64,000 bases of DNA from CAVSIS01 sp963814875 (GTDB lineage Bacteria; Acidobacteriota; Thermoanaerobaculia; Thermoanaerobaculales; Sulfomarinibacteraceae): positions 413,976 through 477,975 of the forward strand of contig CAWFFJ010000022.1 of the NCBI GenBank assembly GCA_963814875.1. The letters are read 5' to 3'. The translations under genes and the position numbers were made by a program. Positions 1 to 7,827 of the stretch are shown piece after piece. Positions within the stretch are counted from its first letter, which is position 1; the number at the start of each line of letters is the position of its first letter. Under the pieces are notes generated by a model. It saw only the letters and a list, made by a program, of their open reading frames with translations. It made no database searches and was not told where the DNA came from.

Positions 1-291
1 GGCGTCCTGATCGAGGCGACGCCGCTGCGCCGCCTGCCCGCAATCTCACTCGTGCTCTACCTCACCATGGGCTGGGCGATAGTGGTCGCCGCCCGTCCGA
101 TCGCCGCGGCGATGGCGTCGGGCGGCCTCACCCTACTGATCGTGGGCGGTCTCTCCTACACCCTCGGCCTGACCTTCTACGGTTGGAGACGGCTGCCCTA
201 CTCGCACGCGATCTGGCACCTGTTCGTGCTCGCCGGCAGCACCTGCCACGTCCTCGCCGTGGTGCTCTACGTCCTCCCGGTCCCGCGATAG
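1..291 (+). CDS. Hemolysin III family (TrhA-like) membrane protein, 3' part
   Basis: The frame is open from the first base and ends with TAG at 291, so only the last 96 residues are present. The visible part has two hydrophobic segments and the family's C-terminal signature: a GGLSYTLG segment followed by YSHAIWHLFVLAG, with the His residues that bind zinc in the PAQR/hemolysin III superfamily. These are seven-helix inner-membrane proteins with proposed roles in membrane lipid or energy homeostasis; the name hemolysin is historical. The start and the first five or so helices lie outside the window. No terminator is obvious; an inverted-repeat element begins 11 bases downstream. Confidence 0.85.
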   Translation, partial: GVLIEATPLRRLPAISLVLYLTMGWAIVVAARPIAAAMASGGLTLLIVGGLSYTLGLTFYGWRRLPYSHAIWHLFVLAGSTCHVLAVVLYVLPVPR

Positions 292-301
292 AACGGTTCT
301 T

Positions 302-1088
302 ACCACAGAGGCAAAGAGGCACAGAGACGCGCAGAGAGGCACCACTTGGGTAGTGGCCCTCACCTGTTTGCATCCCGCAGCTCCGCGCGCAGCAGCCCGT
401 AGATCAGACCGCCCAGCCGATCCGCGCGACGAAGAACCGCGCCGGGGATCTCGACACCGCGTGCTCCCATCAGGGCGAGATCGCTCTGCACTTCCTGGTT
501 TTCTGCATAGGCCGCTTCTAGATGCTGATACCGGTTCCCCAGCGTCCGTCCGCTGGCCTCAGAGAGCCTCAACGCAGTATTGTCGGCGGCCCGAACCAGA
601 TGGTCCCGCAGATGTGAAAACCCACGGGGCAGCGACAGCTCGGCGATCGCGGCTGAAAGCTCGACCCAGCACCTTCCGCCCCAGCGTTCGGGTCCGGGAT
701 CAGGCTGCGGGCGGCAGGGCGCGGGAAGCCGGGATCGGGGGGCACGGCCGTGGCGGTCGGGCGCCCGCTCCCGTTCCGGTCGCCTGCTGCCCGCCGTCCG
801 AAGCCGGATTCCGCCCACCACCGACTGCCAGTCGGCCCAGCTACTCCCGCCCCGGCGTGCGGCTCCGGGATCAGGCTGCGGGCGGCAGGCAGCGGGAAGC
901 CGGGACCGGAACGCCGTAACGTTGCCGGCCCGAATGCCGAACCCGACCCCGCCGCCTGCTGCCCGCCGCCCGTCCCCCGGATTCGGGCGCCCAACGCCTC
1001 TGGTCCACAGCCGGCAACACCGGCTCTCAGACCCGCCCCTGGAGCGCTCTTGGGTCGCGGGCAGAGCCCGCCGCTGAGCTTCTGTGGT
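302..1088. mobile_element. Inverted-repeat-bounded element (copy A) carrying a four-helix-bundle ORF
   Basis: The left end reads ACCACAGAGGCAAAG (302-316). The right end, read on the opposite strand from 1088, is ACCACAGAAGCTCAG, a match at 12 of 15 bases. The last ~135 bases (about 956-1088) closely match 28323-28452, which lies next to the right end of another such element. Inside are two direct repeats about 170 bases apart (around 691-741 and 861-910, sharing CCGGGATCAGGCTGCGGGCG) and a minus-strand four-helix-bundle ORF. No transposase is present, so movement, if any, would need help from elsewhere. The element assignment is my inference; the repeats themselves are visible. Confidence 0.6.
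360..821 (-). CDS. Four-helix-bundle protein (23S rRNA IVP / S23 family), irregular N-terminus
   Basis: The C-terminal ~100 residues resemble the four-helix-bundle family (TIGR02436-like): LPRG, then DHLVRAADNTALRLSEASGR, an alternating helix with EAAYAENQEVQ, and a final helix ending YGLLRAEL. The family includes proteins encoded by intervening sequences of 23S rRNA and the Avd accessory proteins of diversity-generating retroelements; for most members the function is unknown. The first ~50 residues come from the surrounding direct repeats, and no ATG, GTG or TTG lies near the expected start, so the gene may be 5'-truncated. It sits inside the inverted-repeat element 302-1088 and converges on the hemolysin III gene. 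Confidence 0.5.
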   Translation of the reverse strand: MVGGIRLRTAGSRRPERERAPDRHGRAPRSRLPAPCRPQPDPGPERWGGRCWVELSAAIAELSLPRGFSHLRDHLVRAADNTALRLSEASGRTLGNRYQHLEAAYAENQEVQSDLALMGARGVEIPGAVLRRADRLGGLIYGLLRAELRDANR

Positions 1089-1421
1089 TCAGACCTCTTC
1101 GCGCGCTCCCCGGCAGGCGGGGCACGGGCACAGAGCGCGCAGGGTCTCGAACGAGTAGATCCCGGTCCCATGCCCGTCGGAGAAGCGCAGCGAGAGCGCG
1201 TAGCGACCAACCGGCCGGAGCTCGGTGAGGCTGACACTCTGCTGCCACAGCGGCAGCGCCGGCCGTTGGCGCTCCGCGCGGCAGGCCGCGCACGGACACT
1301 CTCGGCGCAGCAGCGCCGCCGGGTACACCGAGCGGTGACCGTCGGGCCAGCGCAGCTCGAGGGAGTCGGCGGTCGCCGCCTCGACCACACACCCTCCGAG
1401 GTCGAGCGGGTAGCCGCTCAT
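1089..1421 (-). CDS. DUF971 domain-containing protein
   Basis: This 110-residue protein carries the DUF971 fold (gamma-butyrobetaine-hydroxylase-like N-terminal domain): WPDGH, a LRRECPCAACRAE cysteine motif, and a second FSDGHGTGIYSFETLR block followed by CPCPAC. The paired CxC/CxxC motifs suggest metal binding. Stand-alone DUF971 proteins are common in bacteria, often near Fe-S or ParA/Mrp-type genes, but have no agreed function. The start at 1421 follows AAGGGA about eight bases upstream. It lies 4 bases after the leuS stop on the same strand, so it is probably co-transcribed with leuS. Its stop abuts the right end of the repeat element. Confidence 0.8.
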   Translation of the reverse strand: MSGYPLDLGGCVVEAATADSLELRWPDGHRSVYPAALLRRECPCAACRAERQRPALPLWQQSVSLTELRPVGRYALSLRFSDGHGTGIYSFETLRALCPCPACRGAREEV

Positions 1422-1425
1422 CGCT

Positions 1426-4017
1426 CTATCCCTTCACCGCGATGCTCACCAGCCGGCCGGGAACCACCACCACCTTGGCGATCTGCTTGCCCTCGAGGAA
1501 GCCACGGACCTTGTCGTCGGCGAGCGCGAGACGCTCGAGCTGCTCCCGCGGCAGATCTGGAGCGACGTGCAGCCTACTGCGCACCTTGCCGTTGACCTGC
1601 ACCGGGATCTCGAGCAGCTCCTCGACGACGGCCACCGAATCGACCTTCGGCCACCCACTCGAGAAGATGCTCTCGCAGCGACCGAGCCGCTGCCACAGCT
1701 CCTCGGCGAGGTGGGGCACGATCGGGCTCAGGATCCGCAACACGATCTCGAAGGTCTCGCGCAACACCGCCGGGTGAGCGGACTCGACGCTCGTCCGGGT
1801 GAGGTTGAGCAGCTCATTGCAGCGCGCGATGGCAGTGTTGAACTGGAAGCCGCCCTCGATCGCGTCGGTGACCTTGGCGACCGCCTGATGGGTGCGGCGG
1901 CGCAGCTCGCGGTCGACGTCGCCGAGCTCGGCCGGGATCGGTGTTCCGGGCGGCGCGACCCGTTCCAGGTTACCGACCACCAGGCTCCACAGTCGGTTGA
2001 CCGAGCGCCAGGCGCCGTTGATCCCGCTCTCGGTCCAGATCTGCATCTGGTCGGGCGGGTTGTCCGAGAGCATGTAGAAGCGAACCGTGTCGGCGCCGAA
2101 GCGCTCGAACATCGCGTCGGGATCGACAATGTTGAGCTTCGACTTGGAGATCTTGGTCATCGAGGCCTGCACCGGCTGTCCGCACTCGGCGCAGGTGGGC
2201 TCGAGGATCACATCACCCTCTCGGCGCCCCCGCACCTTCTCCTCGGCGAGCCACTTGTGGAGCTCGCAGTAGTAGGCCGTCTTGCACACCATGCCCTGAC
2301 AGAACAGCCGCGTGAACGGCTCGTCGAAGTCGACCAGGCCGAGGTCGTGAAGTGCCATGGTGAAGAAGCGCGCGTAGATCAGGTGCATCGTCGCGTGCTC
2401 GATGCCGCCGATGTACTGGTCCACCGGCATCCAGTGCCGGATCGCTTCGGGCGAGAACGGCGCGGCCTGGTTGTCACTGTCGCAGTAGCGCAGGAAGTAC
2501 CACGACGAGTCGACGAAGGTGTCCATGGTGTCGGTCTCGCGTTCGGCCGGACCTCCACAGCGCGGGCACGTGGTGTGGACGAAGGACTCGCTGGTCGCGA
2601 GCGCGTTGCCACCGCCGGCGCGGAACGCGACGTCAGTCGGCAGCAGCACCGGCAGCTGGGACTCCGGCACCGGAACGATGCCGCACGCAGCGCAGGTCAC
2701 GAGCGGAATCGGGCAGCCCCAGTAGCGCTGACGGGAGAGCAGCCAGTCGCGGAGCTTGTAGTTGACCTCGGCAGCACCGAGGCCCTTCTGGTCGAGCCAC
2801 CTGATGATTTCGCCCATCGCCTCGAGATTGCGCCGACCGGTAAACGGACCCGACGCGACCATCGTGCCAGGATCCGTGTACGCCTCCGTCATTGTCGTCG
2901 GGTCGAGCCCGACGTCGTCGGGACGGATGACGACCCGGATCGGCAGGTCGTAGGCGCGCGCAAACTCGAAGTCGCGCTGGTCGTGCGCCGGGACCGCCAT
3001 GACCGCGCCGGTACCGTAGGTCATGAGCGCGAAGTTCGCGACCCACAACGGCACGTCTTCGCCGGTGACCGGGTTGGTGACGTGGAAGCCGGTGTCAACG
3101 CCCACCTTCTCGCGCTCGGCGAGATCGCGGGCGGAGGTCGTCCCCACACGCATCTCACGGACGGCCGCCATCACCCGCGCCTCGTGCTCAGTGCCCTTGA
3201 CCAGCTTCTCGACCAGCGGATGCTCCGGCGCCAGAGACAAGAAGGTGACGCCCCACAGGGTGTCCGGACGGGTGGTGAAGACCGGGACCTCGTCGCCTGT
3301 CTCACTGACCCGGAATACGACCCGTGCGCCCTCGGAGCGGCCGATCCACTCCTTCTGGAGCTTGAGCACCGAGTCCGGCCACCGTCCCTCGAGCTCGGCG
3401 TGGTTGTCGAGCAGGCGTTGGGCGTAAGCGCTCATGCGGAAGAACCACTGCGACATGTCCTTCTGCTCGACGCCGGTTCCGCAGCGCTCGCAGGCGTCGT
3501 CCTTGACCTGCTCGTTGGCGAGCACGGTCTGGCACGACGGGCACCAGTTGACCGGCGCAGTCTTCTTGAATGCCAAGCCGCGCTCGAAGAAGCGGAGGAA
3601 GAACCACTGGGTCCAGCGGTAGTACTCGGGGTGGCTGGTCGCCACCTCGCGCCTCCAGTCGTAGCCCCAGCCGGCGCGCTCCATCTGCTGGTGCATGCGC
3701 GCGATGTTGGCCTCGGTGAACGTGTGCGGATGGACGCCGGTCCGCATCGCCGCGTTCTCCGCCGGCAGCCCGAACGAGTCCCAGCCCATCGGCGACAGCA
3801 GCTTGAAGCCGCGCAGCAGCTGGTACCGGGCAACAACGTCGCCGAGCGTGTAGTTGATCACGTGGCCCATGTGGAGCACGCCTGACGGGTAGGGGTACAT
3901 GCACAGTGCGTAGAACTTCGGTCGGGGGTCGTCGTCGCGGGCCTCGAACAGGCCAGCCTCGCGCCAGCTCTCCCGCCAGCGCCGCTCGATCTCGGAAAAC
4001 ACGTACTCCTGGCTCAT
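1426..4017 (-). CDS. leuS: Leucine--tRNA ligase
   Basis: This 863-residue class I aminoacyl-tRNA synthetase charges tRNA-Leu with leucine in the cytoplasm. Visible signatures are HMGH at residues 49-52, a large editing (CP1) domain in the first half with TTRPDTLWG, Cys-rich zinc-type inserts (CPSC...CERCG), and the KMSKS loop as KISKS around 622-626, followed by the anticodon-binding helical domain and the C-terminal domain ending in IAKVVVVPGRLV. I chose ATG at 4017 over the longer frame starting at 4104 because GGAGG precedes it and MSQEYVFSEIERRW matches the normal start of the family. DUF971 follows in the same operon; a secreted-protein gene diverges upstream. Confidence 0.97.
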   Translation of the reverse strand: MSQEYVFSEIERRWRESWREAGLFEARDDDPRPKFYALCMYPYPSGVLHMGHVINYTLGDVVARYQLLRGFKLLSPMGWDSFGLPAENAAMRTGVHPHTFTEANIARMHQQMERAGWGYDWRREVATSHPEYYRWTQWFFLRFFERGLAFKKTAPVNWCPSCQTVLANEQVKDDACERCGTGVEQKDMSQWFFRMSAYAQRLLDNHAELEGRWPDSVLKLQKEWIGRSEGARVVFRVSETGDEVPVFTTRPDTLWGVTFLSLAPEHPLVEKLVKGTEHEARVMAAVREMRVGTTSARDLAEREKVGVDTGFHVTNPVTGEDVPLWVANFALMTYGTGAVMAVPAHDQRDFEFARAYDLPIRVVIRPDDVGLDPTTMTEAYTDPGTMVASGPFTGRRNLEAMGEIIRWLDQKGLGAAEVNYKLRDWLLSRQRYWGCPIPLVTCAACGIVPVPESQLPVLLPTDVAFRAGGGNALATSESFVHTTCPRCGGPAERETDTMDTFVDSSWYFLRYCDSDNQAAPFSPEAIRHWMPVDQYIGGIEHATMHLIYARFFTMALHDLGLVDFDEPFTRLFCQGMVCKTAYYCELHKWLAEEKVRGRREGDVILEPTCAECGQPVQASMTKISKSKLNIVDPDAMFERFGADTVRFYMLSDNPPDQMQIWTESGINGAWRSVNRLWSLVVGNLERVAPPGTPIPAELGDVDRELRRRTHQAVAKVTDAIEGGFQFNTAIARCNELLNLTRTSVESAHPAVLRETFEIVLRILSPIVPHLAEELWQRLGRCESIFSSGWPKVDSVAVVEELLEIPVQVNGKVRSRLHVAPDLPREQLERLALADDKVRGFLEGKQIAKVVVVPGRLVSIAVKG

Positions 4018-4317
4018 CGTCGCCTCCGGGCGCTCTCGGCGCTCCGACCCGCGCCAGAGGAAACCCCGGCGCAGAAGCCATAGGATACCGCAGTGCGGCG
4101 GCACACCGACGAGCCGCAGACGAGACCTGGTTTCCGCACCGCGTCACGTTGAGAGGCTTGACGTGGCCGCTTCCCGGGAGCCGTCGAGCAGCAACGGGTC
4201 GACGTGCGAGTGATCCCGCTGAAGCCGGCAGATCGGTGCCCGCAGCTACGAGGTCTGCGGTACAGGCAGGCTAGGATGAAGGAGTAAGTCGCTCGCGATC
4301 GTGAAAGGGAGACCGCC
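4018..4317. other. Divergent intergenic region leuS / secreted protein
   Basis: These 300 bases separate the divergently transcribed leuS and the gene at 4318, so promoters for both should lie here. I see no convincing -35/-10 pair, T-box-like leader or riboswitch. The only clear signals are the two Shine-Dalgarno sites at its ends (GGAGG before leuS, AAAGGGAG before 4318). Antisense frames across it are not supported. Confidence 0.5.
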
Positions 4318-4860
4318 ATGCCGTCGTACCGCGTCATTGCCGCCGTCTTGATGGTGCTCGGCTCGACCCTCGCCGCCGCTCAGGAGGTGGTGCGCGTGGA
4401 GGTCGTCAACAGGCCCGAGGTGCAGAAGGTGGAGGGAGACGTCCGCCTCAAGGGCCCAATCCCGTCCGCAACCGGGATGCGCTTTCAGGACGTTGTCGTG
4501 ACTCCAGTGGAGCGCACGGAAACCACGCGGCTCACCCTGGTGGGCACCGTCTCGACCGAGGGGTTCGCCTGGGTGACGCTGAGCCTGGCGGGCGAGATCA
4601 AGGGGACGACCACCCGCGGTGGCACCGTCGGCGCCGTGCTCGTGCCCGCCGAGGAACCGATTCAGCGGGCGCTGACCGAGGACGGCCTGTACCTGTTCCC
4701 GCTCGAGGCAACGGCCGAGGTCGCGGTCGGGGCCCGTGGGTGGGTGCGCGATCAGAGGGCGAGGCTCTCGGTCGGCTTTGCCCGCTACAACCTCTACCTC
4801 TACAACTCCACCGACAAATCGGTCGGCACCACTGTCTGGGTCTACCTGAGCAACTCATGA
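4318..4860 (+). CDS. Hypothetical secreted protein
   Basis: I do not recognise this 180-residue protein. It starts with a Sec-type signal peptide (residues 1 to about 21, cleavage likely after LAAA), so it is probably exported. The rest is predicted beta-rich: alternating hydrophobic strands such as TRLTLVGTVSTEGFAWVTLSL, with few charged clusters and no cysteines, ending in a Tyr-rich strand (RYNLYLYNSTD). The ATG at 4318 follows GGGAG. Its stop overlaps the ATG of the following HAD phosphatase (ATGA at 4857-4860), so the two are probably translationally coupled, although no functional link is obvious. Confidence 0.75.
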   Translation: MPSYRVIAAVLMVLGSTLAAAQEVVRVEVVNRPEVQKVEGDVRLKGPIPSATGMRFQDVVVTPVERTETTRLTLVGTVSTEGFAWVTLSLAGEIKGTTTRGGTVGAVLVPAEEPIQRALTEDGLYLFPLEATAEVAVGARGWVRDQRARLSVGFARYNLYLYNSTDKSVGTTVWVYLSNS

Positions 4861-5594
4861 TCCCGACCCTGCTCCTGTTCGACATCGACGGCACCCTGCT
4901 GCTGTCGGGGGGCGCCGGCGCGCGGGCGATCGACCGCGCGTGCCGGGAGCGCCTCGGACTGGACGACGCGTTCGCCGGCATCTCCCCCGACGGCAAGACC
5001 GACCCGATGCTCTTCGACGAGGTACTCATCCGCAATGGACTGAACCTCGATCCCGAGCTGGTCGCGGACCTGAAGGCGCGATACATCCGGCATTTCCCCG
5101 AGGAGATGGCCGCCGCGCCCGGTGCTCACCTCCTCCCGGGGGTCGTAGAGACCCTCGAGGCGGTGCACGGACTCCCAGACGTCGCGCTCGGCCTGCTGAC
5201 CGGAAACCTCGAGCCCACGGCACGGGTGAAGCTCGCGCACTTCGGACTCGACCGGTTCTTCGCGTTCGGCGCCTACGGATCGGACGACGGCCAGCGCGAG
5301 CGCCTCGTCCCGATTGCCGTGGCGCGTGCCGAGAAGCTGCTTGGGCGCACGATTGGTTGCGGTGGACACGTGGTCGTGATCGGCGACACGCCCCGTGACG
5401 TGGCCTGCGCCCTCGCCAACGGCGTCACGGCAGTCGGTGTCGCCAGCCACCGTTACCCTCCCGCGTCACTTCGTGCAGCCGGCGCCCACCACGTGCTCGC
5501 TGACCTCAGCGATCCGGGCGCGCTGCCGGCTCTGCTCGGCTTCACCTGGGCGCCGCAGAATAGAGCAACACACCGGCGGTATTCTGGAGAGTGA
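4857..5594 (+). CDS. HAD-superfamily hydrolase (phosphoglycolate-phosphatase-like)
   Basis: This 245-residue enzyme has all four HAD motifs: FDIDGTLL at residues 7-14 (nucleophile and acid/base Asp), LLTGN (motif II Thr), a conserved Lys/Arg region after the cap, and GDTPRDV near residue 180 (motif IV). The cap after motif I is helical, as in subclass IA phosphatases such as phosphoglycolate phosphatase and Gph/PGP homologues. The likely reaction is hydrolysis of a small phosphate monoester in the cytosol; the substrate cannot be told from sequence. ATG at 4857 overlaps the upstream stop, and the longer in-frame extension from 4740 lies wholly inside the upstream gene. Confidence 0.9.
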   Translation: MIPTLLLFDIDGTLLLSGGAGARAIDRACRERLGLDDAFAGISPDGKTDPMLFDEVLIRNGLNLDPELVADLKARYIRHFPEEMAAAPGAHLLPGVVETLEAVHGLPDVALGLLTGNLEPTARVKLAHFGLDRFFAFGAYGSDDGQRERLVPIAVARAEKLLGRTIGCGGHVVVIGDTPRDVACALANGVTAVGVASHRYPPASLRAAGAHHVLADLSDPGALPALLGFTWAPQNRATHRRYSGE

Positions 5595-5637
5595 TGATCA
5601 ACGACTCTTCCGTCGACGGCCCGAGCGGTTCGCCGCT

Positions 5638-6795
5638 GTGGACGCCTCCGCGGTGACGACCCGCCGCGACTTCGTCCGTCTCGGCACCGCCGCCGCGGCC
5701 GCGGCCTGCCTTCGCATCGGCGCCGCTGCCCAGGCCCTCGGACAGCTCTCGACCGGGAACCCACTGCGGCTGCTCGTGCTCGGGGGCACGGGCTTCTTCG
5801 GACCCCACCTCGTCGCGCACGCACTGGCCCGCGGCCACACACTCACGCTGTTCAACCGCGGTCGCACGAACCCCGACCTCTTCCCGGAGGTCGAGAAGCT
5901 ACGCGGCGACCGCGAGACCGGCGACCTCTCCGCGCTCGCGGGACGCAGCTGGGACGCCGTGGTGGACTCGTCTGCCGTGCTGCCGCGCTGGACGCGCGAG
6001 TCCGCACACGCGCTGCGTGGCGCTGTCGGCCAGTACGTCTTCATCTCGTCGCTTTCGGTCTACGCCAATACCTCGCGGCCCGGCATCGACGAGCTGGCTC
6101 CGGTCGCCCGTCTCGCCGACCCGGCGAACGAAGCCGTGACTGCTGCCTCCTTCGGCGCCCTCAAGGCGGCCGCAGAGGCCGCTATTCGCGCCGAGTTCGA
6201 GGGTTTGATCACGGTGCTCCGTTCGGGGTTGCTGTCCGGCCCCCGCGATCCGACCGACCGTTTCACCTACTGGCCGGTCCGGATCGACCGGGGTGGCGAC
6301 GTGCTGGCGCCGGGCAGCGCGTCGGATCCCATCCAGCTCATCGACGTGCGGGACCTTGCGGGCTTCGCAGTGGCTGTCATCGAGGCGACGGTCGCCGGGA
6401 TCTACAACGTCGTCGGCCCGCTCGCCCCGATGTCGATCGCCGAGATGCTCTACGGCATCCGGGCGACGACAGCGGCCGACGTCCGGTTCATCTGGGTCCG
6501 CACCGAGTTCCTCTGGGAGCAGGAGGTCTCGCCCTGGACCGACCTTCCGGTATGGGTCCCACCGCGCAACGGCCTCGAGGGCTTCGCTCGCTTCTCGAAC
6601 CGGCGGGCGGTCGCCGCCGGGCTCATAGTCCGCCCGCTCGCCGACACCGCGCGCGACACCCTGGTCTGGTTCCACAGCCTGCCCGACGCGCGACGCTCCC
6701 AGCCGCGGGCAGGCCTCAGCCCGGCGCGCGAGGCCGAGGTGCTCGAGCGCTGGCGCCGCCGCAAGCTCCTCCTGGCGCCGAAGGTCACCGCGTGA
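5638..6795 (+). CDS. Tat-signal NAD-dependent epimerase/dehydratase
   Basis: This is an extended short-chain dehydrogenase/epimerase of about 385 residues. A twin-arginine signal, TTRRDFVRLG, precedes an Ala-rich stretch, so the protein is predicted to be exported folded, with cofactor, by the Tat system. The Rossmann motif GGTGFFG follows, then an SLSVYAN strand and the C-terminal substrate-binding part. Similar Tat-tagged isomerase/epimerase proteins are common in Acidobacteriota and Planctomycetes; their substrates are unknown. The start is uncertain: I chose GTG 5638, just 5' of the Tat motif; GTG 5653 is an alternative. Upstream frame extension overlaps the HAD gene and does not look like this family. 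Confidence 0.85.
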   Translation: MDASAVTTRRDFVRLGTAAAAAACLRIGAAAQALGQLSTGNPLRLLVLGGTGFFGPHLVAHALARGHTLTLFNRGRTNPDLFPEVEKLRGDRETGDLSALAGRSWDAVVDSSAVLPRWTRESAHALRGAVGQYVFISSLSVYANTSRPGIDELAPVARLADPANEAVTAASFGALKAAAEAAIRAEFEGLITVLRSGLLSGPRDPTDRFTYWPVRIDRGGDVLAPGSASDPIQLIDVRDLAGFAVAVIEATVAGIYNVVGPLAPMSIAEMLYGIRATTAADVRFIWVRTEFLWEQEVSPWTDLPVWVPPRNGLEGFARFSNRRAVAAGLIVRPLADTARDTLVWFHSLPDARRSQPRAGLSPAREAEVLERWRRRKLLLAPKVTA

Positions 6796-7135
6796 CCGAT
6801 GGCCTTCGACACCGACAATCCCCAAAGGAGCCCTCAAGACACGGGCCTGTGACGGTGATTGGGACGTCGAGCCGGGACCGACGGCCTCTGCCTTGTGGGC
6901 CCCCCTGACGCGCTCCGCGCGTCGTGGGCTGGGGGAGATCTCATGTCGTTGCCTGAAGCCAGGAGAGTGCAACGTGTCTGAGCGCTCGCCGCCCGGAGTC
7001 CTTGTCGACTCCGACTTTGACCCTCCAGCTTGGCGTCAGGATGCGCGCAGCGCATCCCAAGCAGCGCGTGCCGTAGAGCCCATCGCGTGCCACCGCCCCC
7101 TGGACACCCTTCAAGGGGCTCTGCGGCATGCGCTG
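6796..7135. other. Intergenic region with palindromic repeats
   Basis: No gene is supported in these 340 bases. The region holds a short perfect hairpin GACGCGC-TCC-GCGCGTC around 6907-6923 and the left arm of a large inverted repeat that ends at the stop codon of the zinc-ribbon gene (annotated separately at 7060-7137). Small frames on both strands here lack ribosome-binding sites and family resemblance. Confidence 0.5.
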
Positions 7136-7137
7136 CT
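7060..7137. repeat. Imperfect inverted repeat (REP-like), copy 1
   Basis: The arms at 7060-7081 and 7116-7137 pair over 22 bases with two G-T-type mismatches and a 34-base loop. The right arm overlaps the stop codon of the minus-strand zinc-ribbon gene, so it could act as a transcript 3' end. A related sequence, AGCAGCGCGTGCTGCAGAGCC and the following ~16 bases, occurs at 22802-22838. Confidence 0.6.
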
Positions 7138-7636
7138 AATGGTGCAGCACCGCGCGCTCGACGGCGAACAGGTCGCAGCCGCCCGGAGCCGGCTTCACTC
7201 CCGGGGACCAGGCCAGTGCGGCCGAGTTGCAGCCGTACACCGCGCCGCCCTCGACCCAGTAGGCGGCGACGCCGTTGACCAGCACCGCGGTCCCGGCCCT
7301 GAGCGGCCCCTCGACGACCCGGGTCGCAATGACGTTGGACGCCAGCGTCCGAACGACGAGCTCGGATCCGGAGGGAGGCCCCTCGAGAAGACGTTCGACA
7401 CCAACTACTGCCGCCAGCACGGCGACGATCGACACCAGTACGATCAGCGGTCCGCGCCACGCCCGTCGCCGGACTTCGGAACCGGACAGCGTGCCCCCAC
7501 CGTCATCGGCCGCGGGAACGATGAAGCGCTCGCCGCAACCACGGCACTGCTGCTCGCTACCGGCGTACCTCGCCGGCACCTGCATCGCGTGCCCGCACTG
7601 ACTGCACACATGAACGATCGCGGTCGCACCAGGCAC
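7136..7636 (-). CDS. Zinc-ribbon membrane-anchored protein
   Basis: This 166-residue protein has an N-terminal zinc ribbon with two CxxC pairs (CSQC near residue 11 and CRGC near 33), typical of MJ0042/zinc-ribbon modules. A basic stretch and one transmembrane helix (about residues 62-82, PLIVLVSIVAVLAAVVGVE) follow, then an extracytoplasmic C-terminal domain of about 80 residues containing VLVNGVAAYWVEGGAVYGCN. The C-terminal domain is not recognised; its single-strand repeats could be a small beta barrel. The ATG at 7636 is divergent from the PEP-synthase-like operon, 191 bases away. An inverted repeat covers its stop codon. Confidence 0.75.
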   Translation of the reverse strand: MPGATAIVHVCSQCGHAMQVPARYAGSEQQCRGCGERFIVPAADDGGGTLSGSEVRRRAWRGPLIVLVSIVAVLAAVVGVERLLEGPPSGSELVVRTLASNVIATRVVEGPLRAGTAVLVNGVAAYWVEGGAVYGCNSAALAWSPGVKPAPGGCDLFAVERAVLHH

Positions 7637-7752
7637 TGATCATGCCTCCGAGGCAAGCATATCCGATCGTGAGGCGCGCCATGTTGTCGCGCGTCACGTC
7701 ACGCCCAGCAAGCTACCCAAAGCGCGGCAATCTCAAAATCGACAGTTCCCAG

Positions 7753-7781
7753 TTGCACGTATTCGCGCTCTGGGGTAGCAT
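7753..7781 (+). promoter_or_regulatory. Candidate sigma-70 promoter of the PEP-synthase-like operon
   Basis: TTGCAC at 7753-7758 and TAGCAT at 7776-7781 are separated by exactly 17 bases. Transcription would start near 7788, giving a leader of about 40 bases before GTG 7828, with GGAAG at 7816-7820. This is a by-eye match; both hexamers deviate from consensus. Confidence 0.35.
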
Positions 7782-7827
7782 CAGGTCGTCGTCGTGGGAG
7801 CCCGCATGGTTCCCCGGAAGTGGTTGC

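Noticed and set aside
302..345. CRISPR array suggested by the repeated GGCACAGAG units
   Set aside because: The units are adjacent short tandem variants without spacers, and no cas genes are present. They form an element end.
7642..7827. Longer start of the PEP-synthase-like gene at 7642
   Set aside because: It would include the putative promoter in the coding sequence and has no ribosome-binding site; GTG 7828 has GGAAG at good spacing.
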